From Conchocele bisecta (taxonomy: Eukaryota; Mollusca; Bivalvia; Lucinida; Thyasiridae), in contig CM055265.1 in the NCBI GenBank assembly GCA_029237695.1, positions 220,771,679-220,835,678 of the forward strand: a stretch of 64,000 nt of DNA, read 5' to 3'. Position 1 is the first letter of the stretch, and each line of letters begins with the position of its first letter. The notes under the pieces were generated by a model that was not told the origin of the DNA, searched no databases, and saw nothing but the letters and a program-made list of their open reading frames with translations. The position numbers and the translations under genes are program-made. Positions 32,948 to 45,890 of this stretch are shown piece by piece.

Positions 32948-35682
32948 TAAATCACACTTACACATCAGCGTCCAATGTTTGGCCTGTGTACAGCCTTGTA
33001 CATTGTCAGCTAAAACAATCAATAGTACGCTTCTCCAAATGGGGACAGGTGCACGAGAAAACGTGCCCTGTTTTCAATTCCCACATAAAATATGTTTACC
33101 TAATAATGTTTTATTTCAACGTTAAAATTAAAATCCCTGGGATATCATCCATGTTGTTAGTCATTTATCCATATATATGTTGATGAAATTGAAACATTTC
33201 AAACACCGACCAGTATTAGTTAACTGATGGGTGAGGAAGTCAACATGCCAACCATGTTGGTTTTCATGTGCATGCGCTACTTGTTGTTTTGACTGGCTAT
33301 GTTGGACACTGGTAAACAAAAGGGAACTTTTGCAATATTTTCAAATATACACCAGTTCATCACATACTTTCTGCGATCAGGTGAAAAGAAGAAAGAAGGT
33401 TTTCAACCCAAAAACATAACCCCATACATGCACGTCCTTCTCTATTACGTACCAATGTCGCTACGGTAACCTTTCGATGTTTTCGGGTTAAGGCGTAGAG
33501 AAAACAAATGACATTCTAAAGAGGATCAAGGAAAATCGAATAAGTTGGATGCTACAACCGAAGCACTTCTGGTTCGAAAGAGAATTGAACTCGGACACGT
33601 TACAGACTTGGCTAGAACGAAACGTAAATATGAGAAAAAGAAAGACGAATACAGGACAAATGAAATTTCGCAATCGACAGATGAAAGAAAAACGGATCGC
33701 AGGTGAACACCGAAACGTGGACTCTGAGTATAGACAATTATCAGAACTGAAAGAAACTATTTTTAATGGGAATCAAAACCAAAGTCCGTACAAAACGCAA
33801 ATTAATTCAGATGGTGCGTAGTCATATAGCTAGTGAATGAGTATTTAATGTCCATATTATGTGACAACGCACCACAGGACAAGTGACCCAAATTTGTTTA
33901 ACCAGCATAGCTCCTGATCCTGTAACACACTCCCCGAACATGATAATGATGTAAACTGTTCAATTCCAACATCATTATACAAATTGGATACATGTTTGCC
34001 AAATGTTGACCACAATTGCATCACAAATGCGAAATTAAATTCCGCATTTGCGCTGAAATTTTCGTCTACATTGGACATCATCTAATTTATGAATTAAATG
34101 TTTAGTAATTTCAAACTCATTTTCGCATATACATTCCCATGTATTTCATTCTTGTTGATGAAAATAAAACATAAACAATAATTGCATCAATACATTTCAA
34201 ATGTGTTTGTTTTTATTTCATAATTAATTTCCTGGTTATAAACGGGCCCCATTTCTATAATAATTTCTTTCACTGTCGAGCCAGGATTGGAACTTGTGCA
34301 TTAGACGCTGTGTCGTTACGGTCGCAGGTTCAATCCCGTCTCGACCGTGAAATATATATATATCTCACGTCCCAGGCAGATGGTAGTAAACGACACCTCT
34401 ATCCGCGAGTCCAAAAATGAGAAATGCCCCCCGTATATGCACTCCAGCAACAATTCCAATAGATCTACGAACAATTTTCTCATGCACGGTCAACTTAACT
34501 TCTCTGTGCCTACATGTATCTCACTTCTCCAACCGTTTACATGTCATGTAAGATATACGTATAAATTACCCCACATCACACGATTTCCTGGGTTATTTGG
34601 AAAACCAGGCATGGAACGGGTGGAATAAACTATTTAGAGCACGCTTGACCGCCTGTACGGTTGATAATCCGCTCGCTAAAACTCGCGGATTATCTCCACG
34701 TACAGACGGACGAACCGTGCTATAAGTAGTGCGTATACGGCGTCGATCAAACCTCCATTAACATTTTCACAACAAAGCAAGAATATTTAATTCCACATTT
34801 GGTATAAAATATTTGCGATGTCATTTACGGAAAACATATTTAACTTTGGAAATCATTTTCACGTGGTCATAAATGTCATTTTAATAAAATAAAATAAAAT
34901 GTCGGGAAGTGAGATACATGTTAGCCTGACACGTTAATTATAATATCACAGTGGTCAATGGTGGAATCGCCACACTGCATGTACATGGATTATCGATTTA
35001 CATAATTATTATCGATAAAATTGCGTACATCACGTGACACCTGTAGATTTCCGAGCGATTACGGAAAAAGCCGATATCACGGAAATTGCCGACTGATCAC
35101 CACGTATTGGTCAGCTGAAATTGACCATGTGGTCACTATGAATTTTGTCCAGGCACGATGGCCGCGAAAGTTGGATATGGTTGTCGAGTGATACCTATAT
35201 CCGTTAACACATTCAGTATTATATAATAAAATGCTAATCTATATTGTAAACGCAAGCAATATCGATCGACCGTGTGAAACAATTAAATTTACCTATAGCA
35301 GCCTTCCAGGAAGTTAAATCATTACCCATTCGGCTTATTAATTACATCTGTGATGTGAAAGGCCGCCATAGGTATCAACAATGCAGAACGGTGATCGGGC
35401 TTCTGTGGTGGGATGGATGCTTCAGTTAACTATTCTCATATCTAATATGTACAGCAAAGTATCATGTGTTATTTACAAATCATTTAACGAACACTGTAGA
35501 CTCCGATCAGACAGCATGTCGTGCCGATCGGAGGCTGCCCTGGTCGCTGATGCATTTAATCCAGTCGCATAATGCTCCTTCATTGCTATAATAATACATA
35601 CCTAAAAAACACACACACGTGCACGGGCGCCGGAAACATCATAAGATTGGTCCGGCGATTTTAGTGGTGACCCTGCTACCCA
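32948..35682. other. No gene recognised
   Basis: Non-coding overall. 33549-33821 has a 90-codon, highly charged ORF and an overlapping equally charged one, with no known domain. 33895-33950 resembles the interior of the ATATGTGGCTG MITE. 34271-34350 is tRNA-like. 34670-34715 has a hairpin (GATAATCCGC/GCGGATTATC). 35505-35545 has a small CTCCGATC palindrome. Confidence 0.4.
34271..34350 (+). repeat. tRNA-like sequence, probably pseudo or SINE-derived
   Basis: The ends CACTGTCGAG and CTCGACCGTG are nearly complementary, like an acceptor stem. GCAGGTTCAATCCCG matches a B box with T-arm. The D-arm is not canonical, so a functional tRNA is unlikely. Confidence 0.45.
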
Positions 35683-35913
35683 AGAAGAAAAGTGTATGTC
35701 GTCACCACTCAGTTAAACCGGCTCGCCGAGTCGGTTCAACTGAGTGGTAACAACATACACTTTTCATTAGTAATAAAGAAAATAGAAAGAAAATATTAAT
35801 AAATATCTTTTTTTTCTATTCTCTTTATTTCTCAATGAAAGTATATGTTGTTACCATTCATTTGAACCGTCTCGGCGAGACGGTTCAACTGAGTGGTAAC
35901 AACATACACTTTT
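35683..35913. repeat. Nested foldback: two hairpins around a third
   Basis: AAAAGTGTATGTCGTCACCA pairs with TGGTAACAACATACACTTTT around a CCGGCTCGCCGAGTCGG centre (35683-35762). The same hairpin recurs at 35838-35912 around CCGTCTCGGCGAGACGG. Between them AATAAAGAAAATAGAA pairs with TTCTATTCTCTTTATT. The two outer units are also inverted relative to each other. Non-coding. Confidence 0.85.
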
Positions 35914-38900
35914 GATCAGAAATGAGAAAAATTGCAGAAAACATATTTACATTCCTCTTTTTTTATATATGAATTCCAAATATGTCAAAAGTATTGATCC
36001 GGCAATTGCCGGACCTGTTCCGACGCCCCTGACATGTTACTGGGAAAACGCGATCTACTTTCTTTTATTGATTACAATTATGTCACAGTATTATGAACAA
36101 TATTCACATTCTGCTATAAATATAAACTTACATGCAACTCGAGATTATGTCGATTACATGAGTGACCATATAATGTACAACCCGGGTAGATTCACACCAG
36201 CTCAGCCATACAGCCTGATTAGGGTATACTTTGCTTTCCACTACTCAAATCCTATTAAATTAGTACACCATGACATGGTAGAATGTATCAACTGGGTGAG
36301 TGAACAGTACAGTTCTACAACGAATGTAGATCCAGACCAGTCTGCACACGAATGTATACTCTGATCAGCGTATACTCCATTTAGAGAGGTTGTACTGTTA
36401 TATTAATCGTTATACTATTTTAGTGCACACATTTAACTTCCGCAGTGCACGAACACACATGTTGCAAATGATTATTTAAATGAGACAGCAACATAAAACA
36501 TGATATTAAGTGTTCGGTACATATTGAATGCATGACACTGTATATAAAGTAAATATAATCTATCAATTTCGTTCATTTAATATGATATTAATTTATTATA
36601 GGCAAACACACGTCTGATTTCGCAAAGACAGTACTGTAGCCCAACCAAAACTAGTTGCAATTGCGAGAAGGGACAGCCTATGTTACGTAATTGTTGATCT
36701 TAGAACGCAAAATGAATTTGTTTGGTAGTATTGAGCAAATATTACTATAGTGTATACGGTTATGTAGTTTTGCATTTTGTTTTCTACATTCTTGTAAACG
36801 ATGTTTTTTGTCAGAGCACGTAGAACAAACCTTTGGTTGGTTCCATTTTTTTCAACAAATCCTTTGGCCGCCATCTTCGATTTCAAAATTGCCGCCCTGA
36901 AATGCTATATTCATTATATATACACTTATAATACAGGTAGAATATTGATTCGTTTTTTGGTGATGATCATCTTTTGACTACAAACAACAACACCAGTGTT
37001 ATTTTCATGTTTAACAACCCCCATGGCTGCCATCTTAGATTTAAAAATGGCCGCCCTGAAATCTTATATACTATATTTTAATATTCATATCTACATTTAT
37101 AATGCAGATAGAATGTTTGTTTTATGTTATGCCATCTACATACTTCAATTAATGAAACGGGGGTTGGTTCCGCTTTTTCTGATGACTGGTATGGCGGACA
37201 GTTTGTTTTAAAAATGGCCTCTGTAAATAATATTTATTGTGTCTTCACCAACAAATAAAACATTAGTTGTTTCTGTTGTATTCTAATTTTCAAAATGGCT
37301 GCCGTTAAAATCATATAATTCGGATATAATCATGCACAAATCGTTTGGACTGATTTGTTCCCAACATATAATCATTATTGAAATTAAATTAGAATGAATA
37401 AAGTCAATTTCAAGTCACTGTTTATGACAAACATGCTATATTTCAAAATTGCCACTGTGTGTATGCAGTGTTTTCAATAAATTTCATCACCATCTGCAAT
37501 AGAGTCTCCATATTGTTGTTGTTCCTGAAAGGCAGTGCTGGCACAGGCAAACTCAAAATGCTGTCAAAGGAGTTGCTTACATAAAATATATACCCTATGC
37601 AAACTTGTATGCAGGAAAGTGTAGAAGATCTGTCGTAAAGGCAGTATTTGTGCGATTAAATTACTTTTCCGGCAATGTGCACATGTTCAGTATGTGTAGA
37701 CGACATATGTAAAATGTCAGATTAATTGCCAAATCACTGTTAGAGAGGTTGAATACACTATATACATACTACGTAATTGTATGTAGAAAACTGTAGAAAA
37801 ATGGCCAAGTTGAAAAGGCAGTATTGTTCCATGGTCATTATCATTATTTACGATTACCATATGGTCTTAACATATCACAACTCCTGTGTCAATATAAAAG
37901 TGATCAGTGTCTTGATGGTCCAAATTGCATTTCACTTGTTGTAGTTGTCATATTATGACTTGACAAAGCCAGAGACACTGTAGACCTACGCATCTAGGTC
38001 TGCATTATGCTGTGCCACAAAGGCAAGTCAATGGCTAATGTTTCCATATCATCTTTGATTATCGCAGAAAGCTAATATGCTCTGATTGAACATTAATAAT
38101 GAGGCATGCTATTTGGCTGGAAACGGTTTCGTTATGTGTACGGACTGACTGTTCAAGTGGAGCAAGATCACTTGCCTCTCATATCTATGAAATAAATACT
38201 ATATTCATGTCGTCACATATTACAAGATATTTTACTGCTGCTGAATCAATATGGCATTGTCAATGAAATACGTTTCTGGCAAAATGCATACTAGTTACTG
38301 ATACGCTATCCCACAGGTCAGTAACATACATATATTCTTACTTTATTAAGGGTATGAATTCTCAGGTACATGTAGTATTCGCGAACTTGCATGTCAGTGA
38401 TCACGAGTTGCAAGAAATTGCAAACTTTACTGAGCAAGATGCACACTTGATTCTGCTAGAAAAACGTGTATAAAGGAATAACACAGTTTCAGAACACAAT
38501 TTCCACAGAAGAAAGTGGCGTTATGGGATTACAGAGATAAACTGAAAGGATCTGAACACATAATTCTGACTCTTCTCGAGTCCAAAATGTTGCAAGCCGT
38601 GCACAATGGCCATCTCGGCATTCAGACTTAGACGAGAGCATGCTATTACATTCTGGTAAAATGGTAGGCAGATGTTCAATTGAAGATAGAAACTGAAATG
38701 CCAAAAGAACTTTGATATCACACTGAGTACCAGGCTACCCATGATAAACTGTTGCTACAAACTTTTCCACATGGAATGAAAAGAAATTTCTGGTAACTGT
38801 TAAAAACAACAGTCACGCAGCATGAAATCCAAAATGGCAATTGGACAGTTGAAAGGGATTTACTATAAGCATAATGTACCAAGTACACATGTATCAGACG

Positions 38901-40843
38901 AAGTCTGCAATTTGCCTACCAGGAATTTCCTGATTTTGCAAAATAATGTGATTTACTTAATGTTCCGTGCTCTATGTAGCCAAGGTTCAGTGGGTTCAGT
39001 TTCGTAAAAACAAAAGGTGAATATGGGTACATTGTATACTAAAATATTGAAACTCAAATAACCGGCAAGGGATGGTCACCTGCACAGTTATTGATGTGAA
39101 AGCGGCTTCTATATAGTTTACTAATCATGTGTGAGCAGGTATTGCCAATACAAGTTTCGATTTGTGACAAGATCAGATCCAGTCATCAACAGAGCAAGAA
39201 GCATTATGATAAAAGCAGCCTTCAAATTAAAAGAGCTAAACACTGGCGGCCAAGTTGGACACCATAAAGACAGTACACTTTTAAGACCAGTTGCAGTCTG
39301 CTAACACAATACCACATCTTACAGAGTGCATATGGTGCATCATATCGCCGTAATAGACGCTTTCTCGTGAATCAATGGAGAATATGAGTATTTGCCTTTG
39401 AAATGCAATATACAATACCATAATATACACTTTATGGGATAAAAGGGATGATTTGCCATAGTTTCATCTTCTTATTTTAAAGGAAAACACATGTGCTGAC
39501 CAAGATAGCATTTGAAGAAACATAACTATAAGCCACAACAATACGTAATACGTAATACACGTAAATACGTAATACAACACTACGTAATAGATATACATTT
39601 TTGAAGTGTCAATGTATGTGACACCCTTATTTCCAGCGGCCATTTTGAAGAGAATCGTGTAGTAGTAGTTAGCAATAATCTCAACAGTTTGTGTTCATTG
39701 TATTATAAGCAGAATAAATATACAAAATATCACCACTGCATTAAACATGTATAATAAATATTATATTATCAAGTTTAAATGGTGGCCATTTTAAAAATAA
39801 AATGGCCCCCATTTTAAAATATGCTGAAATAATTATGCCAATATTTCTTATACATAATAATAATAATAAAAAAACACCACATGTAATGATGTTGACGTTA
39901 CATATAACTTAATATCGATGGTGGTCATTTTGAAATGAAAAATGGCCGCCATGCGGCTCTTATAAAATGGAACTAACTTCTGTTGTGTTATATGTTTTAT
40001 AAATATATGTTTTCAAGCCAACACACACGTTCCAATCACAATATCATTTTAAAGAACATAACTACAGCCACAGAAATACTAGAATGTGTAACAAATCAAT
40101 GATGTCGCGATGTACATAACACACTTAGTTTCGGTGGCCATTTTGAAGATAAAGATTACTCGTAGCACAATAACAGTTAGCAATAATTTCAGCAGACTGT
40201 GTTCAAAGAAATATGAGCATAACCAGAAGGAAAATACAAATTATTACCACGACATTCAAAAATATCAAATCAATACTTTATTTCCAATTTTGAAATGGCG
40301 GCCAATTTGAAAAGCAAAATGGCTGATATCTCAAAATGTATTGAACTCATTCTGCCAATATGTATTGTCTATAATAATGTGTTGTTCGCTGTAAAAGCAC
40401 CACACATAATGACTTTTACCTCGAAATATAAATTTCAATGGCTGCCATTTTGAATTTTAAGATGGCGGCCATATGGCTTATAGAAAAAAATGGAACCAAC
40501 CTCAGTTTTGTTGTATGTGGTCTATATATGAAAAAAAAACTTGCTTCAAACAATGTAGCAAAAAAATTCACAAAACCTAAAATAATGACATAACAGAATA
40601 CACTACTAGTTGGAAGGATAGCTGTAATGAATACATGTTGTTATCTGAACATTTTATATCATAACATAACAAAAAGCCTATCTTTGGTCAATTGAACGGT
40701 CAGTGCAAGGAGGAGGCTAAGTCCTCATATCCCTCATGGACTTAGCCCCTGTCTTCCACTAACCCCTTCACTTTATTACCATTGTAGCAGTTTTAAAAGG
40801 ATTAAGTGAAAGGTTCAGACGTATGTACGTTTTATTTAAGTAC
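35914..40843. other. No gene recognised; many AAAATGGCGGCC-type motifs
   Basis: Mostly AT-rich, possibly intron of the thymidine phosphorylase gene, though no second exon was found. Words of the type AAGATGGCGGCCAT or their inverse occur near 36868, 37025, 37190, 37295, 39640, 39785, 39920, 40132, 40296 and 40440, often as opposed pairs. A small TACGTAATA tandem lies near 39545-39590. A Tigger-end fragment is at 36382-36400. Confidence 0.45.
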
Positions 40844-40958
40844 CTAGTTGTGCGCCCTGCGTAGTTCCGTCCACCACTCCATTCACAAAATATTCCAGTT
40901 CGTCTTCCGTCAGTTTTTCATCATCCCGCTTTTTCCTGATCAGCTCCGTCACATCCAT
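40844..40958 (-). CDS. TYMP: Thymidine phosphorylase, first coding exon (partial gene)
   Basis: On the minus strand an ATG at 40958 opens 38 codons starting MDVTELIRKKRDDEKLTEDE and ending NGVVDGTTQGAQL plus one base. It is then cut by CTAG|GTACTT, a plausible splice donor at 40843. This matches the N-terminal alpha domain of thymidine/pyrimidine nucleoside phosphorylases (LIRxKRDG..LS...I..FV..VV.G..Q.AQ.GA), including the residue where the next exon should supply GAMLMAI. The enzyme cleaves thymidine with phosphate in nucleoside salvage. The reading frame is undamaged. The next exon should lie at lower coordinates; I could not find it by eye, so the intron is long, or this is an orphan exon copy. 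No frameshift or poly(A) suggests a processed copy. Confidence 0.7.
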
Positions 40959-41100
40959 GTCTGTTCTCAGAACAGTTTTAACATATATTATTATATTATA
41001 ATACAATCACAGCGCGATTGATCGTAAATACGCACGTGGCAGCGGCACCGGCTGTATAAATAGTTCGCGCCACTACGAATTCGCCGAGGTGAATGGAATG
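40959..41100 (-). promoter_or_regulatory. Candidate promoter/5' UTR of the thymidine phosphorylase exon
   Basis: Upstream of the exon on the minus strand lie a CACGTG E-box (41033-41038), a TATTTATA-like word near 41053-41062 and a GC-richer island (41010-41100) in AT-rich surroundings. No transcription start can be read from sequence alone. Confidence 0.3.
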
Positions 41101-44100
41101 AAAAAAAAACGATCAGATAAGTGTGGTTTGCAAAAACCGGCGCTGTTCACGTATAACTAGCTATCAGCCTAGCATAAATGCACAACTACATGTAGCAACA
41201 AGAACTCGGAAATGAGAGTACTGGAACAATGCAATTGGGCTGAATGCTGAATTGAAATTTGTCGTCTGCTGTAAACTTTTATTTCCCATGTTTACTGATC
41301 AAAAACATGTTTTGACAACACTTTAGAATCATTTCCATTTTCATGCACATTTATATTTCAGTTGTTTGCCTTTTTTTTTATTATTGAATGTGGTATTTGA
41401 AAAAATGAATGAGTCCATCTAATATACTTATTATTTGACCATGTTGGAATATTCAAGATGGCCGCTATGTATCGCTTAAACTTTTAGGCGCTGTTGATCG
41501 ACAAAGTAGTAAAGAAATGAAACATAATTGTCATATTTATAATATTCTAAAAGTGCGAGGCTTGTGTTCCAAACTGTACCGAATTATCTGTCGCCGCAAA
41601 CAAAGGTAAATCAAAGATGGCCGCCAACATGGATACAATTCTGACACATCTATATTAAGTAGGATATTCATCAACGACATAGCATATGCCACACCGATGA
41701 CAACATAAGAATAATATTTTATGACCGCCATTTTAGTTACCAAGATGGCTACTATATTGCGTAGTTTTATAATATGAGCTATCAACAAAATATTGGTGCA
41801 ACTCGTGGATAACAAAAGATCCGAGCTTGGATTTCAAGTGGAACATAATTCTGAATACATGTTGACAATGTCAAAGGAAACAGGAACATAGTTACAATTA
41901 CAACTACGAATTCATTCATTTGAGTGAATGGACATAATGCCCGTGTCTAATACATGTATTCGGATAGAAATAAAAAACAGTGGCAGGTTGGGAGCATGTG
42001 AATGGTAATTTATTATATAATTAACAATGGTGGGTTGATAATTGCCGGGGAGCGCGATATCTCTGGCTGAGCCCTTATTCGTATGTTCAGCTTTCTTGTA
42101 GGCGAGAGTTGAATCCGGCTAACCCCGTTATAAGAGTATTACGATCAGTGGTAATCCTACTACGTTTATGGGGAGGGGGCTAAGTTACTATAGTGTGATG
42201 AAGACCTGACAGTAAATCCGGTTTGTCTAATGTCAGGGCTGGATGGAAATGGTATGCAAATATTGAGTTACCCGCCCCCATCCATGCAGATGAAATGAGC
42301 TGTCAATAGTCCGTTTAAAGCCATTAAACCAGAAATTTATCATGTTAGCTTTAACACGACCATGAACACCAATGTTGCATTTTATTATTGCAACAGGTAA
42401 GTAATCAGGGGGTCGGTGCGGTCGGACGATCCCCTCCACAACCTCCCTCGTCGTGCCTTGATGTCCACTCTTTCATGCACTGAAATAAGAATTATTGTCA
42501 ATACGCAGTCATTTTATAACATTGATGCAAGCAGGAGAGTTCTATTTCATGTATGTGCTCAGGTTTTGCTGATAATATATAAAATGGTATTTCAGACCAT
42601 CTGGATTTCACAATTGTCTGGGAGAGGATGACCCCGTACCCCCATAGCTACCTCGGGCCATTCAAACCCTCGAAAAGACTCATTGCTTCATAAAACTGGT
42701 TACGGGTCTGTTGCATACATCAAAACCATGAGATACCGATACATTCCATGCGGATGCGGATATTGTGTCATTTTCCATTATAACGAAGCATATTATCTAT
42801 CTATGAAAAACGATAATCAATTTATTTATGCGGTATACGACAGGGTAGGCACAGCGATTGACATACCAAAGGGATGTTGACTACTTCTGAAGTTGACTGG
42901 CTACGTAACAACTACCATTATTCGCTTCCTACATAATGAAAGCAGCGTTTTTTCATAGCGAAGAAGTATGCTTAGCTTTTTGGATATGAAAACGAAAACC
43001 ACGCCATAGCATCTTGAGCTATGTAAGTATTATGCTAATGTCCCAATTAGTACGCTATAGAACACACTGATAGGCATTTTCATACGTTATACTCCCACCA
43101 TTTATACTTGAAAAGTATTTATCGACACATTTATTATTTTAACAAAGTCATAATATTGACGACAGTAACATGAACATGGAATACCAATAACTTGGAAACT
43201 CAGCACATGGACACTGTGAGTGTGCTTGTTCGTATAGCAAAAGACATAATCAATTACTTGAAAATCGGGGAATGATATAACATATGCATATCGTACATAT
43301 GTAGAGTTAATGGTATGATCATGGTCATCGAATCTCAGTTTGCATACGACATATGATGTTGTTATAGCCCAAAATAAAATAACTTTTGGATGACGTATCA
43401 TTTAAGTAGTCATACGCCGGTAGCCATGTGCTAGGCTATGTAAGTACATGTATGAATAAGTTAATAACCAGTATTTGTGAGCCATATTCACATTACTCTA
43501 TATTCTACGAATGCAATGCATGGTGTCACCCAGATCATTACATCTCAGTTCATAAACGGCATATGCTGTGTTTATTACCAATACAATCGCGTCATATACA
43601 GGTAGGCATGTAGTATGTAAATAGGAATGATTTAATGATTCAGTATTTGTGAGTCACATAAGTATGGATATTAAACTATAATGCGATCGAGATCAATATG
43701 TTGTGAATTGATGATGGAACAAATGCTGAGGTCATTCATGAGATTGTTTGTTACATAGAAAGAATACAAATTATAAAAATGTATTATGCAGTCATAATAC
43801 AATCTATATTGAATGCATATGTATGTATATTTATCACAGGTATGAAGGGCACAGTTTCTGGGAAATACTATACACTGTAATCATATAGGCTGTAGTCATA
43901 TAATGTCCTTACATGGTATGTGTACGTGTCATAACTGTGTATTAGAATATCACAACCATATGTGTAATATAATATATAATACTTTAAATGCATTAAAATG
44001 AACATGCTTGATTATTCTGTGCTAATCTAGAATTATATCAGAACGTTCCAACGTCCGTGTCTATACACACCAACATACGACATAACTAAACAGAGACACT

Positions 44101-45114
44101 TATTTTCACATGCACGCATTTGGGCAGTTGAAATTGCGATTCATGGATAAATAATGTACAGAAATCAACCAAACAACCACTTTTCAGTACAAAACCGCAA
44201 TTCCCGTGACTGGATTTTCAACTAACTGGGTTTGAGCAAACCTGGAAGCCAAACGTGTAAAGCTAAACATTGACACATAGCTGATCTGAGGCCTCTAAAG
44301 CATGAGCATTCGTTACAGCATATTATGTTTTATATATGTGACACGCATAGACGCTGTAAATATTGTTTTCAATGCAGGAGACGGGACTTTTGTTGATGAG
44401 AATATATGTTAATTGAGAATTTATTTTCATTTATCAGCGATGATTATACAAGCAGTCATGCGGAAAGTTTTGCTAAAATAGAATATGCTGATCTGCCTTA
44501 TACAGACGTATTGTTATATGGAACAATGATTAAATATTTCAGTGTTATTTAAATGTATGCATATGGGAATATCCACTTGTGAATGTATGGATATTCACGG
44601 AAACAGAAACTGTAATACATACTATTTGGTAAGTGTTGTATTTTACATAAATTGTTTTATCTTGGTTATAATTAAGTCTAAAGTGATTGAAATTTCATGG
44701 TATTAGCTGCACACCAGCATATAACTGTTCAATATCTGACTGTAATACGAATATGGCCGAACTATAGCATTTGTACCAATCGTATACATAGTGTATACAT
44801 ATATGGCATTATAGTGCTCAATAAAATACAACGTGTAAAACAAACAGTACATATATTTTATTAGTCTAACTCTACAACGAGTGTAACCTAATTCGAGCAT
44901 CACCAAGTGTATTATCAGCGATCTACTAGTCTGAACACATGTGAATCTGTCCTATAAAGAAATTTAAAAGTAACTGAAAAGAAACGCGCAATTGCCAGTA
45001 CCACACTATATTAAAATAGCCTAAAGGAGGCGACCATTTTGAATAAACAAAATTACAAATGACTTTAAAAATCAAGTGTGTCCGACTTACTGATTTCACC
45101 GACTAACATACACT
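41101..45114. other. No gene recognised
   Basis: Long non-coding stretch. It carries AAGATGGCCGCC-type motifs near 41455, 41615 and 41725, a segment (41250-41340) resembling 10990-11060, and GGCGACCATTTTGAATA near 45030. All ORFs here are short and without a recognisable domain. Confidence 0.4.
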
Positions 45115-45340
45115 CCCGCCTGCGATTCGCTTACCAAGAATTGCAATCCAGCGGTCCTTGAATTGCAATTCTTCCCCTCTGGAATTGCAGTCTAATTGCG
45201 GTCCAAACGCGGTCCCGTTTTTGCGGTCATTCTTTCGCGATACCGTTTGTGCGGTCATTCTTTCGCGGTCCAGTTTGTGCGGTCATTCTTTCGCGATACC
45301 GCTTGTGCGGTCATTCTTTCGCTATTTGCGGTAAAAACTT
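45115..45340 (+). repeat. GCGGTCATTCTTTCGCG repeat, copy 1 with tandem units
   Basis: Four tandem units of about 29 bp contain GCGGTCATTCTTTCGC (45230-45325). They are preceded by GAATTGCAAT and ATTGCGGTCC words. The same vocabulary in inverted order occurs at 52315-52560. No coding assignment. Confidence 0.8.
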
Positions 45341-45890
45341 ACCGTATCATCGTATAGTGCAGTTTGTTTACATTATCAGTGAGTATACAAACGTACTATA
45401 CGAATATTATACAAACATACGATATCCGTTCGTATATACGATATATCCGTACGGATATGGTATGAATATAAAGTGGGTCATCGTGTGGTTAAAATATACC
45501 GATGCACCGGTTCATTTCGAATGTAAACATCCGGTTTTCATTTCGATCATCTGCCACAATTTTAAGTTTTTCAAAATGAATAAATTTTCAGTTTTACGAT
45601 ACAGAAACAATATTTAAAACTGAGGATTGTGAAGTACTGTATCACATTACATATACATGTGTGTTCAATATACAGTAATTCATCAGTAATTCATCACTGT
45701 ACTCCGCACCACCGCCGGGGACACAAAACAATGATCCCCCACACACACCATGCAGCCATCTACATTTGGCGTCCTAACAGTTCCGGTCTATATCCCACAG
45801 TGGGAACAATGTGTATCACCACCACCACCAGTTTTTGTCTATGACTACACTACACCCCCCCCCCGACCACCCCTTCTGTCTGTAACGCAG
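45341..45890. other. No gene recognised
   Basis: AT-rich, with a TATACGAT-type repetitive patch (45350-45460) and a short C run near 45855-45864 before the minisatellite. Confidence 0.4.

Noticed and set aside
33549..33821. 90-codon charged ORF as a host gene.
   Set aside because: An overlapping frame is just as charged and there is no domain, splice site or conservation evidence, so it was left only as a remark.
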